Shown in pieces: positions 29,130 through 37,804 of a stretch of DNA of 64,000 nucleotides. The DNA is from Symbiodinium microadriaticum (lineage: Eukaryota > Sar > Dinophyceae > Suessiales > Symbiodiniaceae): contig LSRX01000285.1 of the NCBI GenBank assembly GCA_001939145.1, forward strand, positions 417,499 to 481,498, given 5' to 3'. The position numbers and the translations under genes are program-made. The notes under the pieces were generated by a model, which saw only the letters and a program-made list of their open reading frames with translations, was not told where the DNA came from and made no database searches. Position 1 is the stretch's first letter; every line of letters starts with the position of its first letter.

Positions 29130-29166
29130 TGCGGATCGCCAAGTAGTCCGCAGAGCTGGAGACCTA
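29130..29166 (+). CDS. Exon-like island (ADRQVVRRAGD)
   Basis: Acceptor GATCGCACAG, frame ADRQVVRRAGD. C-rich array upstream (28,985-29,110). Immediately followed by a family-D hairpin at about 29,170. Confidence 0.35.
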
Positions 29167-29169
29167 AAA

Positions 29170-29255
29170 CATGTAGGGGCCTGAATACTTACCAACACTC
29201 TCCCTGAGGGTTCGGTAATGTGAGCATACTATGATGTACCCCAAAAGCCTTGTTC
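29170..29255. mobile_element. MITE-like hairpin, family D
   Basis: TGTAGGGGCCTGAATACTTACC at the left and ACTATGATGTACCCCAAAAG at the right, matching the family pattern. TTTAGGG repeats follow at 29,272-29,287. Confidence 0.45.
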
Positions 29256-29448
29256 TGCTTATAAATAGCGGTTTAGGGTTTAGGGTTCATCAGGCTCCGT
29301 TCTGTGGGCTTGTTCTAATTATTAATGACGATTTAGGTTTAGGGTTTGGGATTCAGAAGGCCCCGTTTTTTGATCTTATGCTGCGAAAATCTTCCCGAAT
29401 CGTCAAGGCGACCTGCGGCTCCGATTTCGCAATGGAGTGCTATGAGTT

Positions 29449-29543
29449 ACGCACAGGCTCCATAGTAGTTCCTTTTTGGGATTACCGTATAGGTTCCTAA
29501 ATACAAACTGGAAGAAGGAACTGCTATGGAATTCTATGAGTTA
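29449..29543. mobile_element. MITE-like hairpin, family C, copy 3
   Basis: Arms CAGGCTCCATAGTAGTTCCT and AAGGAACTGCTATGGAATTC, interior GGGATTACCGTATAGG. More diverged at its ends than the copies at 14,197 and 20,618. Confidence 0.6.
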
Positions 29544-29639
29544 GAAGGGTTATACCCCATGGTTTTCGGGCTTAGGGTGGGGTCACAGCCGACTATTGTT
29601 TCGCTAGGTTGGGGCTACAATGTTAGAACTCTACAATAT

Positions 29640-29765
29640 GATATATAGCATGATGTTGCGCAATAAGACATATATCTATCTGTATGTATATATATATATG
29701 TATATATGTGTATATATGTATACGTCTATATATATATATATATATAAATAAATAAAGACATGCAC
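29640..29765. repeat. (TA)n/(GTATATAT)n microsatellite
   Basis: Mixed TA/GTATA tract. Tyr/Ile-rich minus-strand frames across it are artefacts. Confidence 0.85.
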
Positions 29766-29831
29766 CATACAATATGTAGCCGTCAGAAATCGCAAACCCT
29801 AAAGGCCCTGCAGAGGGCTTAGACTTGTCAG

Positions 29832-29876
29832 GGTCCGTGTGAAACTGAGGCGAGACACGCCTGGCGGCCCGCCTCT
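29832..29876 (+). CDS. Exon-like island (VRVKLRRDTPGGPPL)
   Basis: After GACTTGTCAG the frame reads VRVKLRRDTPGGPPL. Possible end before CTTTTGCCACTCAG. Short and without clear donor. Confidence 0.3.
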
Positions 29877-30014
29877 CTTTTGCCACTCAGGCAGGTTCAA
29901 GGGTACCTGCCCGACAGGAGTTCAATAAAGGCATTTATGGGGGTTCTACGTGGTGTTCCCGAATTTGGTTTCATAACGTGGCAGTTTGGATGACTTACTT
30001 GTAGCAAGTAGGGT

Positions 30015-30016
30015 TG

Positions 30017-30047
<31 letters not shown>

Positions 30048-30243
30048 GTAGATATTGTGACCATAGCAAGCAAGGTACCCCAAACCCTAAACCCGAACCT
30101 CAAGCCCTTACACCCTAATCTGGTATCATATTCACAGAGGGGCCCGACTTTGAAGCCCACACCCCAGGTCGCATCATATCCGCAGCCTGAGTCACGCGTT
30201 TTTTGTTGGGATCGAGTACTTTTGGGGCCTTTAATGTTGTATG

Positions 30244-30276
<33 letters not shown>

Positions 30277-30280
30277 TCTT
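30015..30280. repeat. Two (TA)n tracts around unique DNA
   Basis: (TA)n at 30,018-30,050 and 30,243-30,275. They are self-complementary, so the 200 bp between them could loop out. Frames encoding IYIYIY are artefacts. C-rich CCCTAAA runs follow at 30,343-30,415. Confidence 0.8.
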
Positions 30281-30417
30281 GCATATATTATTGTATACTA
30301 TCATATACGATTCTAGATCATAAAGATATTACTATGTTGTAGAAGACCCTAAACCCTAAGCCCTAAACCCGAAAACCCTAAACCCTAAACCCTAAAACCT
30401 TGAAACCCTAAACCCCC

Positions 30418-30490
30418 GAGCTCGGTGAGTCCCAGGAGGCGCAGGAGCTCCGCGGAAATCTAGAAGAGCACAGCCGGCGCCAGGCCTCGA
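30418..30490 (+). CDS. Exon-like island (ELGESQEAQELRGNLEEHSR)
   Basis: Frame ELGESQEAQELRGNLEEHSR then RQAS, with CCCTAAA repeats upstream to the edge and G-rich repeats from 30,495. It contains CTCG|GTGAGT and a later CCCAG, so a 10-nt unit could be excluded. CGCCAG|GC at 30,480-30,485 could be a GC donor. Strong coiled-coil signature. Confidence 0.55.
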
Positions 30491-30494
30491 CGGG

Positions 30495-31148
30495 GTGGGG
30501 TGTGTTGGGGTGTTTGGGGTGTTTGGGGGTTTCAGGGTTTTTTGGGTTTTTTTTTTTGAGGTTTAGGGTTCTTTTTTTCATGGGTTTTGGGTCTGGCGTT
30601 GGGTTTAGGCTGATGGGGTTTAGGGTTTAGGGTGTGAGGTTTGGGGTGGAGGAGTTCAGGATTTAGGCTTGAGGGCGTCGACGATTAAGGTTTCCACATT
30701 TTCCGGGTGCAGGAGGCTTGAGTCCGAGTGGTGATGAGGGTTAAAAGATGAGTTTCTGGTCCAAAGTTTTGATAATCATGAGTCCGGTATGAGGGTTTTG
30801 GCGGTGCTAGATTTTTTCGGGTTTGGGGCTTAGGGCTTTGGCTTGAGCTCACGGTTTGCGTGTTTTGCGGTTGAGGTTTCAGAGTGTTCACGTGTTTGTG
30901 AGTTCAGGCTGCGATCGGGTGTGGTTGTTTGGGTTTCAGGGCTTCAGGGGTCAAGGTTTGGGGCTGCAAGATCCTTTAACAAAAAGTTGACTGAGGGTTT
31001 TGGGTTGAGGGTTCAGTTCAGGGTTTTGGGTCTAGGGTTTTGGGTTTTGTGTTTGGGGTTTCGGGTTTTGGGTTGACTTTCCACGAGCATGTATAGCGTG
31101 TATGGCAGATCGAAGCTGTGTTGTGGACTCCGGGCGTGCCCTGGTGTT
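30495..31148. repeat. Degenerate G-rich spacer
   Basis: TTTGGGGTG, TTTTGGG and TTTAGGG variants, G-rich through to about 31,075. The frame at 30,843-31,076 is a Val/Gly/Phe repeat translation at its end and not called. Confidence 0.5.
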
Positions 31149-31150
31149 GG

Positions 31151-31250
31151 GAGTTTCCAAAAATAAGGGGGGACCTCATTTTGGGGTCCCTATAACAAGG
31201 ACCCTACTATTTAGGGTGCTATATTAGGGTCCCCTATTTTCGGAAACCCC
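31151..31250. mobile_element. MITE-like hairpin, family B, third copy
   Basis: GAGTTTCCAAAAATAAGGGG to CCCCTATTTTCGGAAACCCC, interior TGGGGTCCCTATAACAAGGACC. Close to the copy at 11,832 and in the same orientation. Confidence 0.65.
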
Positions 31251-31279
31251 TATCTTCTCTGGGGGGGTTCAATGCCCAG

Positions 31280-31338
31280 GCCTTGCAGAACTGTGTAAAC
31301 TGCGGGTGGAGCAGATTCGTGGAAGGTTGCACAGCAAG
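31280..31338 (+). CDS. Exon-like island, GLAE module copy 4
   Basis: Fifty-nine bases, ATGCCCAG|GCCTTG to AGCAAG. Frame GLAELCKLRVEQIRGRLHSK. Starts in the same phase with the same G-L-A-E and ends AAG, one codon shorter than the other three copies. No clear GT or GC follows; the frame stays open to about 31,400. Confidence 0.45.
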
Positions 31339-31559
31339 TTATCGGCGTCGCTATGCACTCTGCCGATTCTACACAGGTTCATACATAAGGGTATGTCTTG
31401 TGTATGTAGTGGTGTCATCGTGGCGACAACTTCCGACGGCAACCGCGGCATGCTTCAGGGTTCTACGGCTTCATTCTGTAGCCAGAGTGCTTACGGCGGC
31501 TCGCGGTTGTATCCTAAGTGACGTAGGTCTTGAAATCCTAAACCGCAGAGATCCGGTAA

Positions 31560-31713
31560 GACCCAACCCTAAAACTACCAACACACCCTAAACCCTAAAC
31601 TCCTAAACTTAAGCCCTAGACCCCCAAACCCTAAACCCCAAACCCTAAAACCCCCAAACCCTAAACCCCCAAACCCTAAACCCCCAAACCCTAAACCCTA
31701 AACAACCCGAAAG
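31560..31713. repeat. CCCTAAACCCCCAAA array
   Basis: C-rich array with regular CCCTAAACCCCCAAA units, ending a few bases before the next island. Confidence 0.8.
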
Positions 31714-31740
31714 GAGATACTGGGCGCAGAGCTTCGACAG
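31714..31740 (+). CDS. Micro-exon candidate (EILGAELRQ)
   Basis: Twenty-seven bases, frame EILGAELRQ, after CGAAAG and before CAG|GTGGGG. A second donor TGG|GTAAGG at 31,757 would extend it by VGGSQ. CCCTAAA repeats upstream, TTTAGGG-type repeats from 31,805. Confidence 0.45.
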
Positions 31741-31799
31741 GTGGGGGGCTCGCAGTGGGTAAGGACCCGACTTTGGGATGCAGGGCCATGGACGAGTGA

Positions 31800-32226
31800 C
31801 TAAGTTTTAGGGGTTTTGGGTTTTATGGTTTTAGGGATTTAGGTTTAGGGCTTAGGGTTTAGGATATAGGGATTTAGGGTTTAGGAGTTAGGGTTGTCGG
31901 GTTTTAGAGCTGAGGGTTTAGCGATGGATCTTAGGATTCAATTCGGGTTTGGGTGCTTCGGGGTTCTTGAGGGTTAGAGTTTCTGGATGTTGCATGTTCA
32001 GTAAGATTAATTATTCAAAGCAGTCCATCAGGTATGAGAATCCGCCGGGCCATGGTTTTTGTTTTTGTCCCGGAGTCCATTTCTTAGCTGGGCCCTGCAA
32101 CCTGAACCTTAATCAAGCCCCCCAGCCTTAAAGCCTAAGGATTGTCCCTAAACCCCAAACCCTAAACCCCCTAAACCCCCTAAATCCTAGACTGTAGCCT
32201 GACATCCTGACCCTGCAGTCTTGCAG
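31800..32226. repeat. Intron-like spacer: G-rich start, C-rich end
   Basis: TTTTAGGG/TTTAGGG at 31,806-31,920; unique to 32,100. CCCTAAACCCC at 32,148-32,190. Confidence 0.5.
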
Positions 32227-32280
32227 ACTTGTGCAATCAGACCGAAGAGCTGGCTCGGCTGAAGTTGCACCGTCATTTCA
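32227..32280 (+). CDS. Exon-like island (LCNQTEELARLKLHRHF)
   Basis: Acceptor GCAGTCTTGCAG, frame LCNQTEELARLKLHRHF, running directly into a hairpin element at 32,281. CCCTAAA upstream. TEELARLKL has heptad character. Confidence 0.45.
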
Positions 32281-32398
32281 ACTGGGTTCTTGTTAAGGGA
32301 TTTAATGTAATTTAAGTTACCACAATGGGGGTCTATAGCACATAATATGGTTTCTTTATTTTGGTAACTTAAATTATACATCCCTTAACAAGAGCCCG
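32281..32398. mobile_element. MITE-like hairpin, family E, copy 2
   Basis: Arms ACTGGGTTCTTGTTAAGGGA and CCCTTAACAAGAGCCCGG. Internal AATTTAAGTTACC / GGTAACTTAAATT also pair, giving an almost complete foldback. Confidence 0.7.
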
Positions 32399-32601
32399 GC
32401 CATCTTGAGGAGGAGGAGGAGGAGGAGGCGACGTCAGCAACCGTACTTCTGCGAAGCCTGCGGGGACCGCTTCAGGACGGTCCAGGGTCTGGGCGCCACC
32501 CGAAGTCCCAAGCTTGTGAAGACTGGGTAGGGTTTAGAGTTTAGGGTTTAGAGTTTAGGGTTTAGGGTCTAGGGTTTAGGGTTTAGGGATTGGTGTCGCA
32601 G
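32399..32601. repeat. (GGA)n stretch and TTTAGGG/TTTAGAG array
   Basis: A poly-Glu-coding (GAG)n run at 32,407-32,428 begins a frame LEEEEEEEATSATVLLRSLR that stays open to about 32,520 and may be an exon. TTTAGGG/TTTAGAG repeats at 32,528-32,590. Confidence 0.45.
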
Positions 32602-32739
32602 CAAGGGGAGGAGCAGGAGCGGCGACAGCTGCCAGAAGAAACCGAAGTCGTCGAAATCTACACCGAGAACAAATTCTGCACAGCAGAATCGACATGGCCG
32701 CGATTGAAATATTTGGCTCCCGTGAACTTCGGTGCTTTG
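32602..32739 (+). CDS. Exon-like island with canonical ends, 138 bp
   Basis: Acceptor GGTGTCGCAG and donor GCTTTG|GTGAGC bracket 46 codons: QGEEQERRQLPEETEVVEIY, TENKFCTAESTWPRLKYLAP, VNFGAL. It passes from a charged helix to a more globular segment. The longest island with good splice signals at both ends. Confidence 0.55.
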
Positions 32740-32821
32740 GTGAGCAGCATCCGTCCGCGAGCCTGGGACGCAATGGACGTGAGAAGCGTCACGAAGCTGC
32801 AGCTTTGCAAAATTAATTGAG

Positions 32822-32990
32822 CAGCTAAAGCAGCAGCTTTTGCAGCAGCAGTGGTGCCGCTTTTCGAACTGGCGTGCGACGAAGCATCTTAGAACAAGGA
32901 AGCAAGGGGCGCCACAAAATACCCATCCTGCAGAGTTGTTTTCTTCGGGGCACCCTGGACCTCAATTGAATCCACGGTGGAGCTTTTGAG
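32822..32990 (+). CDS. Exon-like island (QLKQQLLQQQWCRFSNWRA)
   Basis: After AATTGAG the frame reads QLKQQLLQQQWCRFSNWRA and continues TKHLRTRKQGAPQNTH..., open to a TGA at about 32,988. Gln-rich helix at the start; the second half may be intron. End uncertain. Confidence 0.35.
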
Positions 32991-33659
32991 GGTCCAAGTA
33001 CCCAATAGTCATCGCTACAATTAGCCTACGCTGCTACTACCCCCAATCTTAGTATCGCAATATTTGGTACCTTGGTCCCTCAAAAAGCCATGTTAAAGAT
33101 ACATGAAGCCACGAAAACCATCGTGATCTGCTGTATTTTGCTTTTATGTCTTATGTAGGGATGTGTAGAATTTGGGTCGGAAGGTTGTAGTTTCTGTTAG
33201 ATGGCGACACCCACAAGACGATGGGGATTCGCTTGCGGTCTTCTGAGCAATCACAGCCGTTAGAGCGATTTCTTGAAGACTTGGGCGATGGCAGCTTGCC
33301 TAGATCCGAAGCCCTAAGCCCTCAACCCCTAAACTGAACCCTCAACCCTTAAACCCTAAACTAAACCCCGCACCCTCAACCCCTAAGCCCTAAACCCTGA
33401 ACCCTAAACCCTTTAAACCCTAAACATTATAAACCCTAAACCCTACAAGCCCTAAACCCTGAACCCTCTAAGCCCTAAACCCTACAAACCCTAAACCCTT
33501 AACCCCCTAAAAAACCCTACGCCCTACAAACCCTAAACCAAATAGGGCACGCTAAATAGTAGGATCCTTATTATAAGGACCCCAAAATAGGGTACCCCTA
33601 ATTTTCGGAAAGTCCCTTATGAGCATCGACGAGGGGGGGGTCTCCCCTTGTTTTGCTAG
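32991..33659. repeat. Spacer ending in C-rich array and family-B remnant
   Basis: Nothing recognised at 33,000-33,300. CCCTAAA/CCCTACAAA/CCTTTAAACC variants at 33,310-33,540. A half family-B element lies at 33,545-33,612 (AATAGTAGGATCCTTATTAT .. TTTTCGGAAAGTCCC). Confidence 0.5.
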
Positions 33660-33686
33660 CAGCACACGAAGAGACCCGCGTTTGAG
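33660..33686 (+). CDS. Micro-exon candidate with GTAAGG donor
   Basis: Between TTTTGCTAG and TTTGAG|GTAAGG. Frame QHTKRPAFE (or AHEETRV in a second frame with acceptor GCTAGCAG). G-rich TTTAGGG array follows at 33,700-33,790. Confidence 0.4.
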
Positions 33687-33689
33687 GTA

Positions 33690-33800
33690 AGGAAGGGCTT
33701 GGGGCTTAGGGTTTAGGGGGTTTAGGATGGGGGGATTAGGGTTTAGGGTTTAGGGCTCAGGGTTTAGGGGGTTTAGGGTTTAGGGGTTTGGGATGTGGGG
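33690..33800. repeat. TTTAGGG/TTTAGGGGG array
   Basis: About 100 bp of G-rich telomere-like units directly after the exon candidate. Confidence 0.7.
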
Positions 33801-34021
33801 TTTGGAGTTTGCAGGGTTCTAGGGGAAACTTGAGGTGTGGGTGCTCCTGCCGCTCCTATGAATCGAGAAGGTCCGCGAGAAACTTGGTGCCGTACGAAAG
33901 GGAAGTCACGACGATGCTGATTTTACGGGCCGAATTCCGAACCATGCATCATGAGGGGGGGGGTTGTTTGTTGGATCTTCATCTCGTCTCGATTCGAGCA
34001 TTCCAAGAAGGGCCCTTGGCC

Positions 34022-34680
34022 TAGCTGATGCTCATGATGCTGGCTGAGGTGGCGAAGGCAAAAGCTCTCCAGCTCAGCACCTGGAGTTGTTTTGCTGTAG
34101 CACGGTCAGTCAACGCTGCCAATGTCGCACTGCACTGCGAGGTTCCCCGAACCAGCGGCCCAGCTGATGCTCATGATGCTGGTTCAAATTTCCCCACAAC
34201 ACCCTGCCAGCTCGGCACCTTGAGATATCTTGGGCCGCACTGGGGGCGTTTTTGCGGAACCAGCGGCCCAGCTGATGCTCGTGATGCTGGCTCAAATTTC
34301 CCTGCGAAAAGCCGTCGAGCTCGGCACCTTGAGTAATTTTGACGGCGGCTGATGTCGCACCACGCAGCGGTGTTCGGGGAACCACGGTGGCTCAAATTTC
34401 CCGTCCAGCTCGACACTAACGTCGCGAACCAACGACCCAGCTGATGCTGATGATGCTGGCTCAAGTTTTTTGGCAAAAGCCATCCAGCTCGGCACCGCCG
34501 CCACCGATGTCGCGCTACCTTGCGTCCTTCCCCGAACCAGACCAACGGCCCAGCTGATGCTCATGATGCTGGGCTTTTCCCGGCGACGTCGAGCCCAGCG
34601 CGCCAGCGCCTTGTGCTATCTTCGCCGCCGATGCATTCGGCCCGAGGTCCCAACTGATGCGCATTTTGGGGTTTAGGGCC
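34022..34680. repeat. Degenerate tandem repeats, about 110 bp (AGCTGATGCTCATGATGCTG)
   Basis: Five to six copies of CAGCTGATGCTCATGATGCTG followed by GCTCAAATTTCCC, a GCCATCCAGCTCGGCACCTT block and GATGTCGCAC, at about 34,023, 34,161, 34,270, 34,440 and 34,551, with a partial at 34,650. Spacing varies from 100 to 170 bp. All frames stay open because the repeat lacks stops, which explains the overlapping ORFs on both strands. No telomere-like sequence inside. GGCTCAAG at about 34,458 resembles only the last bases of the dinoflagellate spliced leader, by chance. Confidence 0.75.
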
Positions 34681-34919
34681 CGGAAAAGCCCGGGACCGGC
34701 TAGCTAGATTTGTTGAGTCATCTTGGCCACTGCCGATGTCGGGCCGAGATGCTGCTGGAGTGGCGAAAACTTCAAAATTTAGCGCTCTTATGAATTGTAT
34801 TTTCTTAAGTACTTTCAAACCCAAGGGATCATTTAAACCCATTCCCTTGCTTATGGTTCTAAGGGCGCTTGAGAAAAATTGGCTGAAGCCGACCGGTCTT
34901 TAAGTAACTGCAGGCAATG

Positions 34920-35100
34920 AACCCTAAACCCTGAGCTTTAAACCCTAAATCCCAAACCCGAAGCCCCGCAGCCGATACGAGTGGCTAAACCCTAAACCCT
35001 AAACTTGGGGTTTTAGGGTTTAGGGTGTACGGTTTTCAGGTTTAGGGCTCAGGGCCCTAACCCCTAAACCCCAAAGCCTTAAATCCTAAATCCCAAGGAC
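34920..35100. repeat. Mixed CCCTAAA / TTTAGGG / CCCTAAA runs
   Basis: C-rich at 34,920-34,965 and 34,985-35,010, G-rich at 35,008-35,055, C-rich at 35,055-35,095. Abrupt orientation switches with almost no unique DNA between. Confidence 0.6.
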
Positions 35101-35160
35101 CACCGAGTCCCAGCTTCGTCTCCCAACTCCCCACCATTCACGGAAGAACGAGTCGATGGG
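35101..35160 (+). CDS. Exon-like island (TESQLRLPTPHHSRKNES)
   Basis: Frame TESQLRLPTPHHSRKNES between C-rich repeats (35,055-35,095) and G-rich repeats (from 35,168). TCACGGAAG is a possible end. Weak. Confidence 0.3.
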
Positions 35161-35359
35161 CAATGGGGGTTTAGGGTTGAGGGATGTCGAGGGTTTGGGG
35201 TTCAAGGTTTAGGGTTTAGGGGTTTTAGGGGTTTAGGGGTTTGGGTTTCAGAGTTTGGGGTCTAGCCGCAGCAGAGTCATATTCTAAACCCTAAACCCTA
35301 AACCGTCATATTCAGGAACCCAATTCCTAGACCCTATCGGCCTTGCTGCCTCGACCCAG

Positions 35360-35383
35360 ATCTTGGAAGAGCGCGTCGCGAAG
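35360..35383 (+). CDS. Micro-exon candidate (ILEERVAK)
   Basis: Twenty-four bases between CCTCGACCCAG and GCGAAG|GTGAAC, frame ILEERVAK. The surrounding frame (AASTQ before, VNCDIQDLL after) is also open, so the exon may be longer. CCCTAAA upstream (35,283-35,304) and TTTAGGG array from 35,410. Confidence 0.5.
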
Positions 35384-35409
35384 GTGAACTGTGACATCCA
35401 GGATCTCTT

Positions 35410-35600
35410 GGGTTTTAGGGTTTAGGGTTTGGGGTGTAGAGTTTAGGGTGTAGGGTTTAGGGTTTAGAGTTTAGAGTTTAGGGTGCAGGGTTGAGAGTTT
35501 AGGCTTTAGAGTTTAGGGTGTAGGGTTTAGAGTTGAGGCTTTAGAGTTTAGGGTTTAGGGTGCAGGGTTTAGAGTTTAGGGTTTAGAGTTTAGGGTATCG
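35410..35600. repeat. G-rich array with TTTAGAG and TGTAGGG variants
   Basis: Units TTTAGGG, TTTAGAG, TGTAGGG and TGCAGGG. The same variants appear in reverse complement at 35,743-35,865, so the two arrays can base-pair within one intron-like interval. Confidence 0.85.
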
Positions 35601-35742
35601 GGTGTTCGGGGTACAAGGTTCCACGCCTCTAGGGCGTTAAGTCTCTCAGGTTTCAGGGTTTCGGGCTAACTCCAAGCAAGGCACCGGATGCGGCTTCGTG
35701 GAACTCCGGGGACTTCTTAGGCCTTTGGCTTCTGCGGCTAAG
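35601..35742. other. Unique loop between inverted arrays
   Basis: One frame reads NSKQGTGCGFVELRGLLRPL then ASAAK, but the G-rich-upstream, C-rich-downstream setting suggests an intron loop rather than an exon. Confidence 0.35.
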
Positions 35743-36066
35743 AACCCTAAACCCTAAACTCTAAGCCCGAAACTCTAAACTCTACCCCCTAAACTCTAAA
35801 CCCTACACCCTAAACTCAAAACCCTGAACTCTAAACCCTACACCCTAAACCCAAAACCTTAAACCCAAGGCTCTGAGGACTTTTGCAGGCCTTTTGTCCA
35901 GGGCTTTCCGAGAGGTGTGTCTCTTGCACTCAGCGATGCAGCCTTGAGGTGTGGGCTCTCAAACCCAAGCACCCCAAACCCTACACTCTAAACCCTAAGC
36001 TCTAAACCCTAAACTCTAAACCCCAAGAACCCAAAAGCCCGGCCTCTACCAGAATCATGGTGGCAG
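35743..36066. repeat. C-rich array with CTCTAAA and CCCTACA variants
   Basis: CCCTAAACTCTAAGCCC, CTCTAAACTCTA and CCCTACACCCTAAACTC at 35,743-35,865, more at 35,975-36,030. Complementary variant by variant to the array at 35,410-35,600. Confidence 0.85.
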
Positions 36067-36098
36067 GATCCCGAAAAATTGAACTCCAGCTTGCCTCG
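36067..36098 (+). CDS. Exon-like island (GSRKIELQLAS)
   Basis: Thirty-two bases, frame GSRKIELQLAS, between ATGGTGGCAG and GCCTCG|GTAGCT. C-rich repeats upstream, TTTAGGG from 36,118. Confidence 0.45.
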
Positions 36099-36473
36099 GT
36101 AGCTGAATGGATGCACTTTAGGGATTAGGGTTTAGGGTTTAGACTTTTTGGGGGGACAAGATGGCCCCTTATAAAACCTGAAGTTGTAGACTTGTTTGGG
36201 GCTTATGAACTCAGAGACTAGCCCTAAACTCCCTAAACCCTAAACCTAAGTACTTACAGGATCCAAGGGACTTGTCATCTAGGGTCTTCGTAGGTCGGCT
36301 TGTGTAAGTGCCTTACGTATTACCAGCCGGTTCTCATGAAATGCACGTCGGGGTCATGGATGTTGGCTTGCGGTTTTCCGGTCTTAGAGTTGTGGATTGC
36401 GTTAGGGTTGTACATTTCTGGTTGGGTTTCGGGCTTTAGGGGTGAATTTTTTGCGGCTTTGCGCGAGCCATCA

Positions 36474-36503
36474 GGAGCAGAAGGACATGCTCCAGTCGGC
36501 CAA
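36474..36503 (+). CDS. Exon-like island (EQKDMLQSAK)
   Basis: Thirty bases, frame EQKDMLQSAK, GCCATCAG to GCCAAG|GC. Preceding bases are also open (LCASHQ). Short but with the recurring AAG|GC end. Confidence 0.45.
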
Positions 36504-36530
36504 GGCCCTCTCTTGTAGACCCTAAACCCT

Positions 36531-36632
36531 AGGGGCTGAGTAGGTAATCTTTAGCCTTTTGGGGGCGTATATAAAACCGAGTATAGTTCAAAAGGTTAGC
36601 CCTTTTTTGGGCTAAGGTACTCGGCCCCTAAG
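36531..36632. mobile_element. MITE-like hairpin, family H
   Basis: Arms AGGGGCTGAGTAGGTAATCT / CTAAGGTACTCGGCCCCTAA with internal TAGCCTTTTGGGGG..TTCAAAAGGTTAGCC also pairing. Confidence 0.65.
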
Positions 36633-36699
36633 AAACCCTAAGCCCTACACACCCATCCTTTTTGGGAGCGCAGGGCCCTTTTTTGGGGGATTTCAGGGT

Positions 36700-37030
36700 C
36701 GAGAAGAGAAGGTCCAAGGGTTTCAGGGTTTTTGGGGTCCAGGGCTTTTAGGGTTCAGAAGGTCCTGGGTCCAGGGTCTCTATAAGGTTTAGGGCTTTTG
36801 GGTTGATAAGGTTTAGGGCTTTGGGTTTATAGGGTTTAGGGTTTATAGGGTTTAGGGCTTATAAGGTTTAGGGTTTATAGGGCTTTTGGGTTTATAAGGT
36901 TTGGGGTTTTTAGGGTTTAGGGTTTATAGGGTTTAGGGTTTATCGGGTTTAGGGCTTATAGGGTCTTTTTAAGGTCTCCAGGCTTGAGGGTTTTAGAAGG
37001 TCCAGGTCTTAGGGTGTTGGGTTTAGGGTC
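36700..37030. repeat. G-rich array with TTTATAGGG variant
   Basis: TTTAGGG alternates with TTTATAGGG and CTTATAAGG over about 180 bp (36,785-36,970). The complementary variant CCCTATAAA dominates the C-rich array at 38,760-39,020. Confidence 0.85.
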
Positions 37031-37737
37031 GACTTCAGACTTCATGAGCAGTCGGGGAAGAGTGGGCCTTTTTGGTGTCTTTTGCGTTTTGGAAGTTCCG
37101 GGGTATTGTTATGCAATCCTTAAAGGAGCTGTGCATGCGAAGAAGCCCTCCATCGACGCATCTTGAGACGCCTTTGCCTTGCGGGATCGAGGGACGCGTC
37201 GTTCGTGGCTTTGTGCTCTTTCTCGGCCTTTGATACTTTAAAGGGGTTCTATAGGGGTAATATGGGAACTATAAGGGTTCCTGTAAAGGGTTCTATAGGG
37301 GGCTTTTGATACTTCAGCGCTCGACATTCGCAGTGACATCATTTCCGAGCCACAAACGAGCAAACCAGGCGCTGCTGAGTTTGGGGGTACCGGGCGAGGG
37401 AAATCTACTTGCAGGCCACCGTGACTCAAGCAAGAGTGAGATCAGCCACGAGTTTGGGCTTTGGGCGTTTACGAGCTTGGGCTTTGGGCTTGGAGTTTAT
37501 CCGGCTTTGCCCTTTAAACTCTCTAACCACCAATCCCGGGAAACCCCTTGAAACCCCAACAATACTAGCCCGGCGCCAGGCTCCTCCCAAACTCACCCCC
37601 ACGCCCCCCGTCCCTGAAAACAGAAACCACGCAGCCTGACACCTTACCTGGAAACTTTCTAAGCTTCTCCCAAAATCCGAGTGCCCAAGGTTCCGAGTCT
37701 CCGGCATTGTCACGATTTAACTCGACATGCCTCGTAG
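37031..37737. other. Spacer with weak exon candidates
   Basis: TCTATAGGGG/CTATAAGGG words at 37,245-37,310. A candidate exon after CTACTTGCAG (frame ATVTQARVRSATS, about 37,412-37,450). Overlapping open frames at 37,300-37,730 are not resolved. Confidence 0.3.
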
Positions 37738-37800
37738 GACGGTTTGCGCAAGTACATCGGCGATGCCCTCCGCAAATCTGAGCAGAAGCTCCAGGCAAAA
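37738..37800 (+). CDS. Exon-like island (DGLRKYIGDALRKSEQKLQA)
   Basis: Sixty-three bases, exactly 21 codons, DGLRKYIGDALRKSEQKLQA then K, from CCTCGTAG to GCAAAA|GC. TTTAGGG repeats start 6 bases later. Strong amphipathic helix; length close to the 62-bp GLAE modules. Confidence 0.55.
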
Positions 37801-37804
37801 GCTT

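Noticed and set aside
34450-34475. GGCTCAAG as a dinoflagellate spliced-leader relic
   Set aside because: Only the last eight bases match, and the word belongs to a tandem repeat unit whose other copies read GCTCAAAT.
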